From: Cytobacillus oceanisediminis
Lineage (GTDB): Bacteria; Bacillota; Bacilli; Bacillales; Cytobacillaceae
Length of the DNA stretch: 64,000 nt
Direction of reading: 5' to 3'
Assembly: GCF_022811925.1 (NCBI RefSeq)
Contig: NZ_CP065511.1
Coordinates: 2,907,501-2,971,500, forward strand
The position numbers and the translations under genes were made by a program. Positions 41,602-50,559 of the stretch are shown here, piece after piece. The notes beneath the pieces are model-generated. The model had not been told where the DNA came from. It made no database searches and saw nothing but the letters and a program-made list of their open reading frames with translations. The number at the start of each line of letters is the position of its first letter. Positions within the stretch are counted from its first letter, which is position 1.

Positions 41602-42271
41602 TGGCTATTTCCTCCTCTTCATCCTTCTGTGTGTGATCGTTAGTAACAGAATGTTCTTCCTTTAGGTTCGCCTGTTCTTCAATTGTATCTTCGTGGTCTA
41701 CCTTTTGCTTAGGTATTTCTATTTTTTCATCCTCATCCAACTTGTCTGTTTTAAGGCCCTCGTTTTGCTGCTCTTTCTTCCGCGCCTGTAATTTTTGGTT
41801 AAAAAGCTGTTCCAGCTCCTGAAGATAAAGAGAATCATTCATTATCAAAAGGAGCTTGTCTACTTTTAGAAAACCTTCACTTACATACTCATATCCTTCC
41901 TTTTTTTCTGCTTGCCGGTCCAGTTTTTCCAGTTCAGCTCTTATTCTATGAAGTTCCTCCAAGCTGGCTGTTATCTGTTCTTTTTTTCTCAAAAATTCAG
42001 AGGGCGGATCTTCGGTCCCATTAAAGAGCCCGTTCTTCACAGATGTTTCTAAACCCGCCTGCTCTTTTACTATTTGTTCACTGCTTATCCTCGCTTTCTC
42101 TTCAAGCCCGTGAATATATGAAGGGAAGACAAAAGCAGTGGAGATATTAATAGGCTTTGCCTCTGCCTGGCTTGTAAAGGCAGCTTCTGTTTTCCCGACA
42201 AGCTGAGTGCCCGCATAAAAACTCAGGCAGCAAAGACATGGCAATATGACTTTGTTCAACTGCTTCCCCAT
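41573..42271 (-). CDS. DUF4047-like secreted protein, first gene of the calY operon
   Basis: 232 aa. Hydrophobic N-terminus VILPCLCCLSFYAGTQLVGK then TEAAFTSQA, as in DUF4047 proteins found with sipW/calY in Bacillus. The remainder is a long charged helix, probably coiled coil, ending in a Glu-rich tail. The signal segment resembles the ones cut by SipW. ATG 42271 behind GAGAGGAG. Likely matrix accessory, in the place of tapA. Exact role unknown. Confidence 0.8.
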   Translation of the reverse strand: MGKQLNKVILPCLCCLSFYAGTQLVGKTEAAFTSQAEAKPINISTAFVFPSYIHGLEEKARISSEQIVKEQAGLETSVKNGLFNGTEDPPSEFLRKKEQITASLEELHRIRAELEKLDRQAEKKEGYEYVSEGFLKVDKLLLIMNDSLYLQELEQLFNQKLQARKKEQQNEGLKTDKLDEDEKIEIPKQKVDHEDTIEEQANLKEEHSVTNDHTQKDEEEEIANEESPENTE

Positions 42272-42307
42272 CTCCCGCTCTCCTCTCGAAAAGGTGTCTG
42301 TGGAACA

Positions 42308-42341
42308 AGCATACGAGAGGTCATGTGCAAAGTAAATTGGG
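42308..42341 (-). promoter_or_regulatory. CCCAA-abutted promoter of the DUF4047-sipW-calY operon
   Basis: On the minus strand CCCAA, then directly TTTACT (-35), 17 bp, TATGCT (-10). The 12 bases CCCAATTTACTT are shared with the S8 protease promoter. Confidence 0.7.
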
Positions 42342-42425
42342 TTATTTTGCGGTATTCCAAGGCAAAATACAAGCTATTTTGATTTCCGAGTTCATGAAAG
42401 ACAGTCATTTCGCTGATCCCTATAA

Positions 42426-42459
42426 CCCAATTGACCATTTGTGGAATTTTCAGAATAAT
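42426..42459 (+). promoter_or_regulatory. CCCAA-abutted promoter of the M4 protease
   Basis: CCCAA, then directly TTGACC (-35), 17 bp, AATAAT (-10). Together with the calY promoter it forms an inverted pair of boxes about 80 bp apart in one divergent region. Confidence 0.7.
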
Positions 42460-42498
42460 GGACCTTGAAATACCAATCCAAATTAAGAGGTGATCCGT

Positions 42499-44280
42499 TT
42501 GAAAAGAAATCAGCTGAAAAAGAAAGTCCTCCCTGCAGTTCTGGCAGCTTCGTTTGCCATCTCAGGACTATCACTGCCCGCCAAAAATGTGCTGGCAAAT
42601 GAAGAAATCGTTAAGTATCATCAGGAATTAAAGACGCCTTCCTACATAATTGGGAACTGGCAAGCTCCTGAAGGAATGAACAAGGAAGAAGCCGTTTATG
42701 CGTTCCTTCAATCAAAGGCGAACTTATTCAAAAATGCCGGCTACGATTCCAGGGATCAATTCAAAATCATTGATCAATTTAATGATAAGCAAACAAACAC
42801 ACACCATTTCAGAACAGTAGAGCAATATAACGGAATTCCTGTATACGGATCACAGCAGACCATTGCTTTGGACGACAGTAACAATGTGACAGCCTTCTTC
42901 GGTAAAGTTACACCAAATCTGGCACGTTCCATTATTCCTACAGATGCGAAACTGGGGGAAGATGAAGCATTGGAAAAGGTAAAGGAAAGCATTGAAGATA
43001 AAATCGGAGAAGTGAAGAGCTATGACGGTATAGAAGGAGAACTTGTTATTTATCCGCATAATGGGCAAAAGGTTCTGGCTTATTATGTAACAGCTTCCAC
43101 CTCAGCGCCGGCACCGGGGTATTGGCATTATTTCGTAGATGCTGCAACTGGAAACATCATTCATAGCTATAATGCCATCACAGAACTGACACCATCTTTG
43201 CCTGAACAACCTGAGGCACAGCAGACGGCTTCTTCCCAGCCTGCACCGAAAGCACTTCCGACTGTTTCAGAACCTGTTCAGGCAAGAGGAATGGATATTT
43301 TCGGGACACTGCAGTCATTCCAGTCAGTTAAAGATCCGGAAACAGGAACACATTATTTATTCGATGGGACAAGATCTAAGGGAGTCCATACATTCAAAGC
43401 GAACCGCATGCCTGAAAACACGTTTATTATCCTTTCAGCGCTTTTGGGCCTAACTGGATTTGAGGTTGAAAGCCGAAATAACTTCTTCTATGATCCCTCT
43501 GCTGTGTCTGCACATGTGAACGCAGGTAAAGTTTATGATTACTATAAAAAGGTTCATGGCCGGGATTCCCTTGATGGCGATGGGATGAAATTAGTTTCAA
43601 CTGTCCATATCGGTTCGAAGTGGAATAATGCTGCATGGAATGGGAAGCAGATGCTATACGGTGATGGTGACGGGACTCGCATGATTTCCTTGTCCGGCGG
43701 TCTTGATGTGATCGGGCATGAAATGACACACGGTGTTATCACCAATACAGCCGATTTAATTTATGAAAATGAATCCGGTGCGATCAATGAATCCATTGCA
43801 GATATTTTAGGGGCTTTCGCTGAAAATAAAACAGGTGAAGACCTATGGTTATTGGGCGAGGATATTTGGACGCCTAATACACCAGGTGACGGTCTCCGTT
43901 CCATGAGTGATCCAGGTTCGGTCTATATTGGCGGCTATACAGAATCAGGCTACTACCCTGATCACTACAGCAAACGTTATATTGGAGAACTTGATAAAGG
44001 CGGTGTGCATATCAACAGCAGCATCAACAACAAAGCAGCCCATCTGATCACAGATGGAGGCACTCATTACGGTGTTTCGGTTACAGGAATTGGAAAGACA
44101 AAAGCCGAGAAGATCTTCTACAGAGCACTTACCCATTACCTGACAGCAAGCTCCGACTTCAGCCAAATGCGCCAGGCAGCCATCCAGGCGGCAAGAGATC
44201 TGCATCCGGATCGAAACGGACAGCCTTCAGCTGAGGTAAAGGCCGTCATGGCAGCATATGATGCTGTTGGCGTTCAGTAA
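42499..44280 (+). CDS. Bacillolysin-type M4 neutral metalloprotease
   Basis: 593 aa preproenzyme. Signal peptide, FTP/PepSY propeptide (about 50-220), then the thermolysin domain: zinc motif GHEMTHGVI (HExxH), downstream glutamate ligand in ESGAINESIADI, and the C-terminal helical domain with IQAARDLHP. Secreted zinc protease that degrades extracellular protein. TTG 42499 follows AGAGGTG at 6-7 nt; the GTG at 42490 lies inside that site. Divergent from the DUF4047-sipW-calY operon with a matching CCCAA promoter. Confidence 0.94.
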   Translation: MKRNQLKKKVLPAVLAASFAISGLSLPAKNVLANEEIVKYHQELKTPSYIIGNWQAPEGMNKEEAVYAFLQSKANLFKNAGYDSRDQFKIIDQFNDKQTNTHHFRTVEQYNGIPVYGSQQTIALDDSNNVTAFFGKVTPNLARSIIPTDAKLGEDEALEKVKESIEDKIGEVKSYDGIEGELVIYPHNGQKVLAYYVTASTSAPAPGYWHYFVDAATGNIIHSYNAITELTPSLPEQPEAQQTASSQPAPKALPTVSEPVQARGMDIFGTLQSFQSVKDPETGTHYLFDGTRSKGVHTFKANRMPENTFIILSALLGLTGFEVESRNNFFYDPSAVSAHVNAGKVYDYYKKVHGRDSLDGDGMKLVSTVHIGSKWNNAAWNGKQMLYGDGDGTRMISLSGGLDVIGHEMTHGVITNTADLIYENESGAINESIADILGAFAENKTGEDLWLLGEDIWTPNTPGDGLRSMSDPGSVYIGGYTESGYYPDHYSKRYIGELDKGGVHINSSINNKAAHLITDGGTHYGVSVTGIGKTKAEKIFYRALTHYLTASSDFSQMRQAAIQAARDLHPDRNGQPSAEVKAVMAAYDAVGVQ

Positions 44281-44302
44281 AATTATCTTCTAAAATAAAG
44301 AG

Positions 44303-44336
44303 AAACTCGCCACATTTTTGCTATGGCGAGTTTTTT
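44303..44336 (+). terminator. Terminator after the M4 protease
   Basis: AACTCGCCA/TGGCGAGTT stem followed by TTTTTT. Confidence 0.9.
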
Positions 44337-44802
44337 AATATAGCTTTGCCTTCCTCATAGCTGAAAGGATGCCTAAAATTACGGTGATAATATGGGTTAA
44401 GAAAAAGGTGTAAACATTAAAATAAAGACTATTTGTGTATTGATTAAACCAGCCAAAACGGTAAATTCTTGATTCTGGGTTATCGGGCGTTCCTCCAAGA
44501 GCGATGATCAGCTCACTTGTGTAATCATGAATGGCAATCATCAGCAAAACACAGCCGGCAAGTGCAAAAAGAAAGATTCCTATAGTGATTTTACTATCTT
44601 TCACAACCTTTGCTTTTACCAGTTTAAAAGTATAGACCCAACTGGAAATAAAGACAGGTGTAAAAAGAAAGATGACGAGGATGCCTAAATTTCCATTGCC
44701 GGAAACCACATGCGGCTTTACCGTAAAAAGATGTTCTATAAGGTAAAAACCAAAGAATGAAAACATGAAGCATAAACTCCAAAGGATAAGTTTTTTACTC
44801 AA
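44335..44802 (-). CDS. Four-TM membrane protein of unknown function
   Basis: 155 aa, about four hydrophobic segments (e.g. LCFMFSFFGFYLIEHLF, IFLFALAGCVLLMIAIH, VYTFFLTHIITVILGIL). TTG start at 44802 with GAGGGTG upstream. Ends inside the M4 terminator on the other strand. No domain I recognise and no operon partner. Confidence 0.7.
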   Translation of the reverse strand: MSKKLILWSLCFMFSFFGFYLIEHLFTVKPHVVSGNGNLGILVIFLFTPVFISSWVYTFKLVKAKVVKDSKITIGIFLFALAGCVLLMIAIHDYTSELIIALGGTPDNPESRIYRFGWFNQYTNSLYFNVYTFFLTHIITVILGILSAMRKAKLY

Positions 44803-44908
44803 GAGCAGACACCCTCTTCGTAATTTACTTTATTTCAATAAATTTCAAGGCAGCTTAATACTAATTAACGCTATTTTAATAGCCCCGCCTTTTTTTCATG
44901 TTTACTAC

Positions 44909-45625
44909 CTACCCCACACTCGCAGCCAGCAGGTAAATCCCTGTGAAAATCAATATAATGTATGTAAAAACCTTGAAAAAACGCTGATTGATTTTAACAA
45001 ATAAAATTTGTCCCAGGTATAGACCCAGCAGCACCAGCGGCAAAGCATACAAGCTTGAAAGCCAAATCGTCTTATTGGTCCCTGCAAAGATAATCTGAAA
45101 TACCAGACTCGCCGAATAGATAAACAAGTAAAAAGCCAAAGTGGTTCCCCTAAGCCGCTCTTTTTCGGTATCAGTTCCTGAAAAATATAACAGGAGCGGC
45201 GGGCCTGGCATGCCAATGCTTGTTGTCATTATTCCTGACAATCCGCCTACTGAATAATCCCTGCGGCTTGTTTCTTTCACACGGAAATTCGCCATCAAAA
45301 GGAGAGTTAAAAGCAAAATAATGAAACTGACAGCTAACTTCAGCCGGGAAATGTCCAAAAATAAAAAAATGGCAATACCGATGGGCAGCCCGGCTGCACT
45401 TCCAATTGCGAACCTTTTCAAAACTCCAAAGTCTGTATCCTTCTTGATTTTTGAAAATAAGGCAGCAGAAATAATTAAAGATAAAATCAAATTAATTTGA
45501 ATGGCTTCTCTAGGTTCAAAAAGAAGCAGCAAAAACGGTGTGGCCAGGATTGAGAAACCAAATCCCGTGCTTGTCTGTAAAATGGATGCAATTAAAATAA
45601 TAAGGATGAAGAGAAAGATTTCCAT
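44909..45625 (-). CDS. TSUP/TauE-SafE family membrane protein
   Basis: 238 aa, about eight hydrophobic segments. Family motifs QTSTGFGFSILATPFLLLL (first TM pair) and GGLSGIMTTSIGMPGPPLLLYF (second repeat), typical of sulfite/organosulfonate exporters. ATG 45625 lies 8 nt after AGCAGG; an upstream TTG at 45631 is less likely. Single gene, transport direction and substrate unknown. Confidence 0.88.
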   Translation of the reverse strand: MEIFLFILIILIASILQTSTGFGFSILATPFLLLLFEPREAIQINLILSLIISAALFSKIKKDTDFGVLKRFAIGSAAGLPIGIAIFLFLDISRLKLAVSFIILLLTLLLMANFRVKETSRRDYSVGGLSGIMTTSIGMPGPPLLLYFSGTDTEKERLRGTTLAFYLFIYSASLVFQIIFAGTNKTIWLSSLYALPLVLLGLYLGQILFVKINQRFFKVFTYIILIFTGIYLLAASVG

Positions 45626-45736
45626 GCACAAAACCTGCTTTTTACCCTATTTTAACACAGCCTGGAAACAATCTGGCACACCTTGAGCTTTTCCTATACA
45701 ATAATGGAAGGAATATGCAAAAGTGTGGTGAGTTAA

Positions 45737-46432
45737 TTGTTTAAAGTGCTTTTAATTGAGGATGATGCCTCCCTTTTTACTGAAATCAAAGACCGTCTCT
45801 CCCAGTGGTCTTATGAAGTCCATGGAATTCAGGACTTCAGTGGAGTCATGAAGGAGTTTGCTGACATTCAGCCTGATTTGGTCATTATCGATATCCAGCT
45901 TCCGAAGTTCGACGGGTTTCATTGGTGCCGGATGATTCGTTCACATTCGAATGTGCCGATTATTTTCCTGTCATCCCGGGATCATCCAACAGATATGGTC
46001 ATGTCCATGCAGCTTGGCGCTGACGATTTTGTCCAAAAGCCCTTCCACTTCGATGTGCTGATTGCCAAAATACAGGCAATACTCAGACGTGTCTATAACT
46101 ATAGTGCCGTTCAGAATAACCTCAAGACCTGGTGCGGTGCAGCGGTTGATTTCGAAAAGAATACCGTTACAAATGAAAGTGGCTGCATAGAATTAACGAA
46201 AAATGAAATTTACATATTAAGGCTTCTGATAGAAAGAAAAAATCAAATTGTCAGCAGGGATGATATCATCAATAGCTTATGGGATGACAAACGATTCATT
46301 AGCGACAATACTCTAACGGTCAATATTAATAGACTAAGGAAAAAGCTTGATGAAATTGGGCTTGGCACCAGGATCGAAACAAAGGTCGGCCAGGGATATA
46401 TGGCAATTGAAGAGGATGCCTCGCATGTTTAG
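45737..46432 (+). CDS. BceR-type OmpR-family response regulator
   Basis: 231 aa. Receiver domain with D9/D10-equivalent IEDDAS and phospho-acceptor in LVIIDIQLPKFDG (about 54), followed by a winged-helix domain (NTLTVNINRLRKKLDEIG). TTG start at 45737. Group resembles BceR/PsdR, which activate peptide-antibiotic ABC transporters. Followed by the kinase with 8-bp overlap. Its target boxes are at 47427-47440 and 47476-47489. Confidence 0.9.
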   Translation: MFKVLLIEDDASLFTEIKDRLSQWSYEVHGIQDFSGVMKEFADIQPDLVIIDIQLPKFDGFHWCRMIRSHSNVPIIFLSSRDHPTDMVMSMQLGADDFVQKPFHFDVLIAKIQAILRRVYNYSAVQNNLKTWCGAAVDFEKNTVTNESGCIELTKNEIYILRLLIERKNQIVSRDDIINSLWDDKRFISDNTLTVNINRLRKKLDEIGLGTRIETKVGQGYMAIEEDASHV

Positions 46433-47429
46433 GAAATATATCTGGGAAAGGTTAAGCTGGATCCTGCTGTTCGGTTTCCTTCAGGTGCTTGCTGCCTTTG
46501 TAGTATATATGGACTCTGCCATATCTCTTAAGCCATTCCTTTATTACACCTTTTTATCTGCAATCATTTTTACTGGGTTCATCTTTCTCCGTTATCAAAA
46601 AGAAACACGATTTTACAGAGAAGTAGCCGAGAGGGAAGATAATTTAGATCTATCGAGCATACCGGAGTCAGAAAGCCCATTTGAAAAAATAGTGGAGTCG
46701 GGCCTGGTTAGCCAAACCGAACGGTTTAAAAAGGAGTTCACCCAGAACTGGACACTTCTCGAGCAGGAAAAAGATGAACTTCTGTCCTGGATTCATGAAG
46801 TAAAAACACCCTTGACTGCCATGCATCTCATGATTGACCGGATTGGGGATCAGACCCTTAAATCCGCCCTGACGTATGAATGGCTGCGCATACACCTTCT
46901 TCTTGATCAACAGCTGCATCAAAAGCGGATTCCTTCTATGGAAAATGACTTGTATATTGAAATGATTAATCTCGAAGACATCCTATACAGTGAAATCAAA
47001 TCTCTGCAGTCCTGGTGCATGCAAAAAGGCATTGGCTTTGAAATGGAAATGGAAGAAACGGAAGCTCTGAGCGACGCGAAATGGTTTAGTTTTATCATTC
47101 GCCAGCTTTTAACCAACGCTGTGAAGTATAGTGAGAAATCAGACATTTTGATTTCGGGTTCGCAGCATGACGGTATAATATCGTTGAGGATTCAGGATTT
47201 TGGCAGAGGCATTGATCAAAGGGATTTGCCGCGAATCTTTGAGAAGGGGTTCACATCTACTGCAAATCACCATGAAAACGCAGCAACAGGCATGGGGTTA
47301 TATTTAGCCAAAAAAGCCGCAGACCAGCTAAAAATAAAAATCCATGTGGAGGCTTGTTTAGGCAAAGGCACAATCATGACACTTGTCTTCCCTACCCGCA
47401 ATGATTTCGTCAGCATAACAGGCATGTGA
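46425..47429 (+). CDS. BceS-type intramembrane-sensing histidine kinase
   Basis: 334 aa. Two N-terminal membrane helices (SWILLFGFLQVLAAFVVYM and FLYYTFLSAIIFTGFIFL) with a very short outside loop, then phospho-acceptor region SWIHEVKTPLTAMHLM and ATPase motifs QLLTNAVKYS, FGRGI and GMGLYLAKKAA. Such kinases do not bind the drug directly but sense through the partner ABC transporter. Start ATG 46425 overlaps the response-regulator stop; alternative ATGs at 46416 and 46347 are less likely. Confidence 0.9.
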   Translation: MFRKYIWERLSWILLFGFLQVLAAFVVYMDSAISLKPFLYYTFLSAIIFTGFIFLRYQKETRFYREVAEREDNLDLSSIPESESPFEKIVESGLVSQTERFKKEFTQNWTLLEQEKDELLSWIHEVKTPLTAMHLMIDRIGDQTLKSALTYEWLRIHLLLDQQLHQKRIPSMENDLYIEMINLEDILYSEIKSLQSWCMQKGIGFEMEMEETEALSDAKWFSFIIRQLLTNAVKYSEKSDILISGSQHDGIISLRIQDFGRGIDQRDLPRIFEKGFTSTANHHENAATGMGLYLAKKAADQLKIKIHVEACLGKGTIMTLVFPTRNDFVSITGM

Positions 47430-47500
47430 CAGAAATGTCACATGCTTTTGCTGTTTGTTCGTTCAATCGAAGGAATTACATAAACGTAACCTTCTATAAT
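47427..47500 (+). promoter_or_regulatory. Two BceR-like boxes and promoter of the ABC transporter
   Basis: Perfect TGACAGAAATGTCA at 47427-47440 matches TNACA-N4-TGTNA and begins on the kinase stop codon. A second near-match TTACATAAACGTAA lies at 47476-47489, followed by -10 TATAAT at 47495-47500. No good -35 is present, as expected for an activated promoter. The first box sits in a GAAA-loop hairpin GCATGTGACA/TGTCACATGC followed by TTTTG, so it may also terminate the regulator transcript. Confidence 0.75.
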
Positions 47501-47528
47501 AAAGCTATCAAAGAAAGGATGGTTACAC

Positions 47529-48290
47529 ATGTTTGTACTTGAAGCCAAAAAAATTCATAAAAGCTACGGCAATAAATTTAATAGGCAGGAAGTATTAAAA
47601 GGAATTGATATGAAAATTGAAACGGGTGAATTTGTAAGCATTATGGGCGCTTCAGGTTCAGGGAAGACCACTCTTCTCAATGTACTCTCGTCTATTGATA
47701 GTGTTAGCGGCGGAGAAATCAAGATTGAAGAAAAGGAAATGACAAGACTGAAGGAAAAGCAGCTCGCCCAGTTCCGCAAGAAGCATCTCGGGTTTATTTT
47801 TCAGGAATATAATCTCCTGGATACATTGACAGTGAAGGAAAATATCCTTCTCCCGCTTTCCATCAGCAAAACACCAAAAAAAGAGGCAGATGAAAAGTTT
47901 GCAGAGGTTGCGGGTGAACTGGGCATATTCGAGTTAAAGGATAAATACCCTAATGAAATTTCCGGCGGGCAAAAGCAGCGGACTTCTGCAGCTCGTGCTT
48001 TCATTCATGAACCAAGCATCATTTTCGCGGATGAGCCGACAGGTGCGCTGGATTCGAAATCAGCATCAGACTTATTAAATAAGTTAAGTGATTTAAATGA
48101 GAAAAGGAAAGCAACGATCATCATGGTTACCCATGATCCTGTTGCTGCTAGCTTCTGCAGCCGGGTTATTTTCATCAAGGATGGCCAGATTTATACTCAG
48201 CTGAATAAGGGTGATCAATCAAGACAGGCTTTTTTCAAGGATATTATGAAAACACAAGGCGTTTTGGGCGGTGTGCAGCATGAGCATTAA
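47529..48290 (+). CDS. BceA-type ABC transporter ATPase
   Basis: 253 aa. Walker [10 protein letters not shown] (about 40), signature SGGQKQR, Walker [13 protein letters not shown] and switch HDP. Drives the FtsX-type permease that follows, in the peptide-antibiotic sensing and detoxification group. ATG 47529 with AAAGGATGG upstream. Follows the promoter with BceR-like boxes. The permease starts 11 bp inside its 3' end. Confidence 0.94.
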   Translation: MFVLEAKKIHKSYGNKFNRQEVLKGIDMKIETGEFVSIMGASGSGKTTLLNVLSSIDSVSGGEIKIEEKEMTRLKEKQLAQFRKKHLGFIFQEYNLLDTLTVKENILLPLSISKTPKKEADEKFAEVAGELGIFELKDKYPNEISGGQKQRTSAARAFIHEPSIIFADEPTGALDSKSASDLLNKLSDLNEKRKATIIMVTHDPVAASFCSRVIFIKDGQIYTQLNKGDQSRQAFFKDIMKTQGVLGGVQHEH

Positions 48291-50220
48291 TACCATCATC
48301 CTCCGCAATCTGAAAAAGAATCTGAAAAATTATTATCTCTATGTGTTCGCGCTCATTTTCAGTGTTGCGCTCTATTTCGCCTTTGTCACCCTTCAATATG
48401 ACCCATCGATGTCTGAAGCAAAAGGCTCGATTAAAGGTGCAGCAGCAATCAAAACAGCCTCTATCCTGCTCGTTGCGATCGTTTCCATCTTTCTTCTGTA
48501 CGCCAACACTATCTTTATCAAAAGGCGAAGCAAAGAAATCGGGCTTTTTCAGCTGATAGGAATGACAAAAAATGAAATTTTCAGGCTGCTTAGCCTGGAA
48601 AATCTCTTGCTGTATTTTGGTTCCTTGATCATTGGAATCTTTATCGGTTTTTCAGTTTCAAAATTAATACTGATGATCCTTTTTAAATTGACAGGTGTTG
48701 AAGGAATTGCGTCATTGCACTTTTCAAGTGAGGCGCTTTTGCAGACTGTCATCGTCTTTACGGTAATTTATGTTTTCATCATGCTGATGAACTTTGTTTT
48801 TATCAAAAGGCAAACCATTCTATCTTTATTCAGGGTGGTTTCGGTTGCAGAAGGAAAAGTCAAAAAGCTGTCCATTATGGAAATGATCTTGGGGGTGCTT
48901 GGTTTAGCCTTGATCATTGCCGGCTATTATATCTCTTCCCTTTTATTTGGCGGGGATTTCACGTCCATGAACGAGCTGTTCCTCGCGATGGTGGTCATCC
49001 TTGCTTCCGTTATCATTGGAACCTATCTTTTCTACAAAGGATCGGTAAGCTTTATCGCCAGCCTGATCCGCAAAAGGAAAGATGGATACCTGAATGTTAA
49101 CGAAGTGCTTTCATTGTCCTCCATCATGTTCCGCATGAAGTCGAGTGCACTGCTTTTAACGATTATTACAACTGTGTCCGCCCTTGCGATCGGGCTGCTG
49201 TCATTAAGCTATATTTCTTACTACTCAGCGGAAAAATCAGCCCAGGATAGCCTCCCCTCCCACTTTTCGTTCACTGACAAGGAAGATGCAGGGAAGTTTA
49301 TAGGGAGCCTTCATAAAGAGGGGTTAGAGTATAAGGAACAAAGTATTGAGGTATTGCAGGTGGATGCTGATATGGAGGACATCCTGGATGTCAATCTGGA
49401 AGAAATGAATTTTGATTCGCCAACCATGCTTTTGCCGGTTGTAAGCGAAAAGTCCATAGCTGGCATGGAACTTTCCCCTAATGAAACCGTGCTGACTGGA
49501 TATAATGATGCACTGCAGAAGTTCATGACGATGAAGGACTCAGGAAAGCTTGAGTTCAAGGGAAAAACAAATACCATTAAACAAAATTATATAGGGCTAA
49601 ATAAAGACTTTGTCATCCCGTTTTATTTTACAGCAGGCGGGCTGCCGGTGGCCATTGTGGATGAGCAGGTGTATGAAGAGCTGAAAGCAGACCTTAATCC
49701 TGAGATCCAGCTGGAGGATTCGCTTTTCATCGGAGTGGATATGAAGAATGACAGCGATATTGAAAAAGCCAATACACTCTTCAAAAAGATGGAGTTCAGC
49801 GGCAGAGCCGATTCCCAGCAAGAGATGAGCACAAGGCAAAAAATGAACATGGGACTGGTCATGTTTATTGTCGGTTTTCTTGGCTTAACCTTCCTGGTCA
49901 CTTCAGGCTGCATCCTTTATTTCAAACAAATGGATCAGAGTGAGGATGAAAAACCAAACTATACAATTCTGCGGAAACTTGGCTTTACACAGGGAGACCT
50001 GCTGCGCGGGATTCGATCCAAAATGGCATTCAACTTTGGAATTCCGCTTATCGTCGGCCTTCTGCACAGCTACTTTGCCGTAAAATCCGGCTGGTTCTTC
50101 TTCGGAAGCGAGCTTTGGATGCCGATGATCCTGGTTATGGTGCTTTACACGGTGCTTTATTCGATTTTCGGAATTTTGTCTGTGATTTATTCGAAAAAAG
50201 TGATAAAAGATGCACTATAG
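48280..50220 (+). CDS. BceB-type ABC transporter permease
   Basis: 646 aa, ten membrane segments of FtsX type, with a large extracellular domain (about residues 310-525) between TM7 and TM8; such domains recognise the peptide drug and signal to the kinase. Conserved [22 protein letters not shown] near 75. ATG 48280, overlapping the ATPase gene. Likely confers bacitracin/lantibiotic-type resistance; the precise drug is not deducible. Confidence 0.93.
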   Translation: MSINTIILRNLKKNLKNYYLYVFALIFSVALYFAFVTLQYDPSMSEAKGSIKGAAAIKTASILLVAIVSIFLLYANTIFIKRRSKEIGLFQLIGMTKNEIFRLLSLENLLLYFGSLIIGIFIGFSVSKLILMILFKLTGVEGIASLHFSSEALLQTVIVFTVIYVFIMLMNFVFIKRQTILSLFRVVSVAEGKVKKLSIMEMILGVLGLALIIAGYYISSLLFGGDFTSMNELFLAMVVILASVIIGTYLFYKGSVSFIASLIRKRKDGYLNVNEVLSLSSIMFRMKSSALLLTIITTVSALAIGLLSLSYISYYSAEKSAQDSLPSHFSFTDKEDAGKFIGSLHKEGLEYKEQSIEVLQVDADMEDILDVNLEEMNFDSPTMLLPVVSEKSIAGMELSPNETVLTGYNDALQKFMTMKDSGKLEFKGKTNTIKQNYIGLNKDFVIPFYFTAGGLPVAIVDEQVYEELKADLNPEIQLEDSLFIGVDMKNDSDIEKANTLFKKMEFSGRADSQQEMSTRQKMNMGLVMFIVGFLGLTFLVTSGCILYFKQMDQSEDEKPNYTILRKLGFTQGDLLRGIRSKMAFNFGIPLIVGLLHSYFAVKSGWFFFGSELWMPMILVMVLYTVLYSIFGILSVIYSKKVIKDAL

Positions 50221-50227
50221 AACGGAA

Positions 50228-50267
50228 AAACCGCTCAGGTATGCTGGCCTGAGCGGTTTGGTTTTTG
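50228..50267 (+). terminator. Terminator after the ABC permease
   Basis: AAACCGCTCAGG/CCTGAGCGGTTT 12-bp stem followed by GGTTTTTG. Confidence 0.9.
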
Positions 50268-50276
50268 TTGGTTTTA

Positions 50277-50397
50277 TTTGCAGTTTTCCAAGCTTGTTTG
50301 CCAGATTCCATTGTTTTTTTGCAAGTTTTCAGAGTTTATTTGCTAATTATTGGATTTGTTTGCAATTTCTTCGCATTTATTTGCAATTTGTCTCATT
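50277..50397. repeat. 20-21-bp tandem repeat, TTTGC type
   Basis: TTTGC at 50277, 50297, 50318, 50339, 50359 and 50380: steps of 20, 21, 21, 20 and 21 bp. The right half extends into the 3' end of the spo0E-like gene. Spacers between cores are not conserved. Confidence 0.8.
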
Positions 50398-50555
50398 AGG
50401 ATCATACTTTTAAAACTTTTCATTAGCTGTGATTCAACAATTAACTTATCCAGTTCCTGGCTTAATTTCAAGGTCTCTTCATCGGTTAGTCCCCTTGAAT
50501 GAATGCATGCAATCATAGCTTGCCTGGTCTGTTCAATTGCCTTTAGTAATTCCAT
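50343..50555 (-). CDS. Spo0E-like aspartyl-phosphate phosphatase
   Basis: 70 aa. Matches the Spo0E family in size and the motif LSQELDKLI after an N-terminal helix. These proteins dephosphorylate Spo0A~P and delay sporulation. ATG 50555 with AAGGATAAGGGG upstream. The C-terminal residues ANKCEEIANKSNN are encoded by the TTTGC repeat and may be a recent extension. Downstream is the terminator of the ABC transporter on the other strand. Confidence 0.85.
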   Translation of the reverse strand: MELLKAIEQTRQAMIACIHSRGLTDEETLKLSQELDKLIVESQLMKSFKSMILMRQIANKCEEIANKSNN

Positions 50556-50559
50556 CCCC

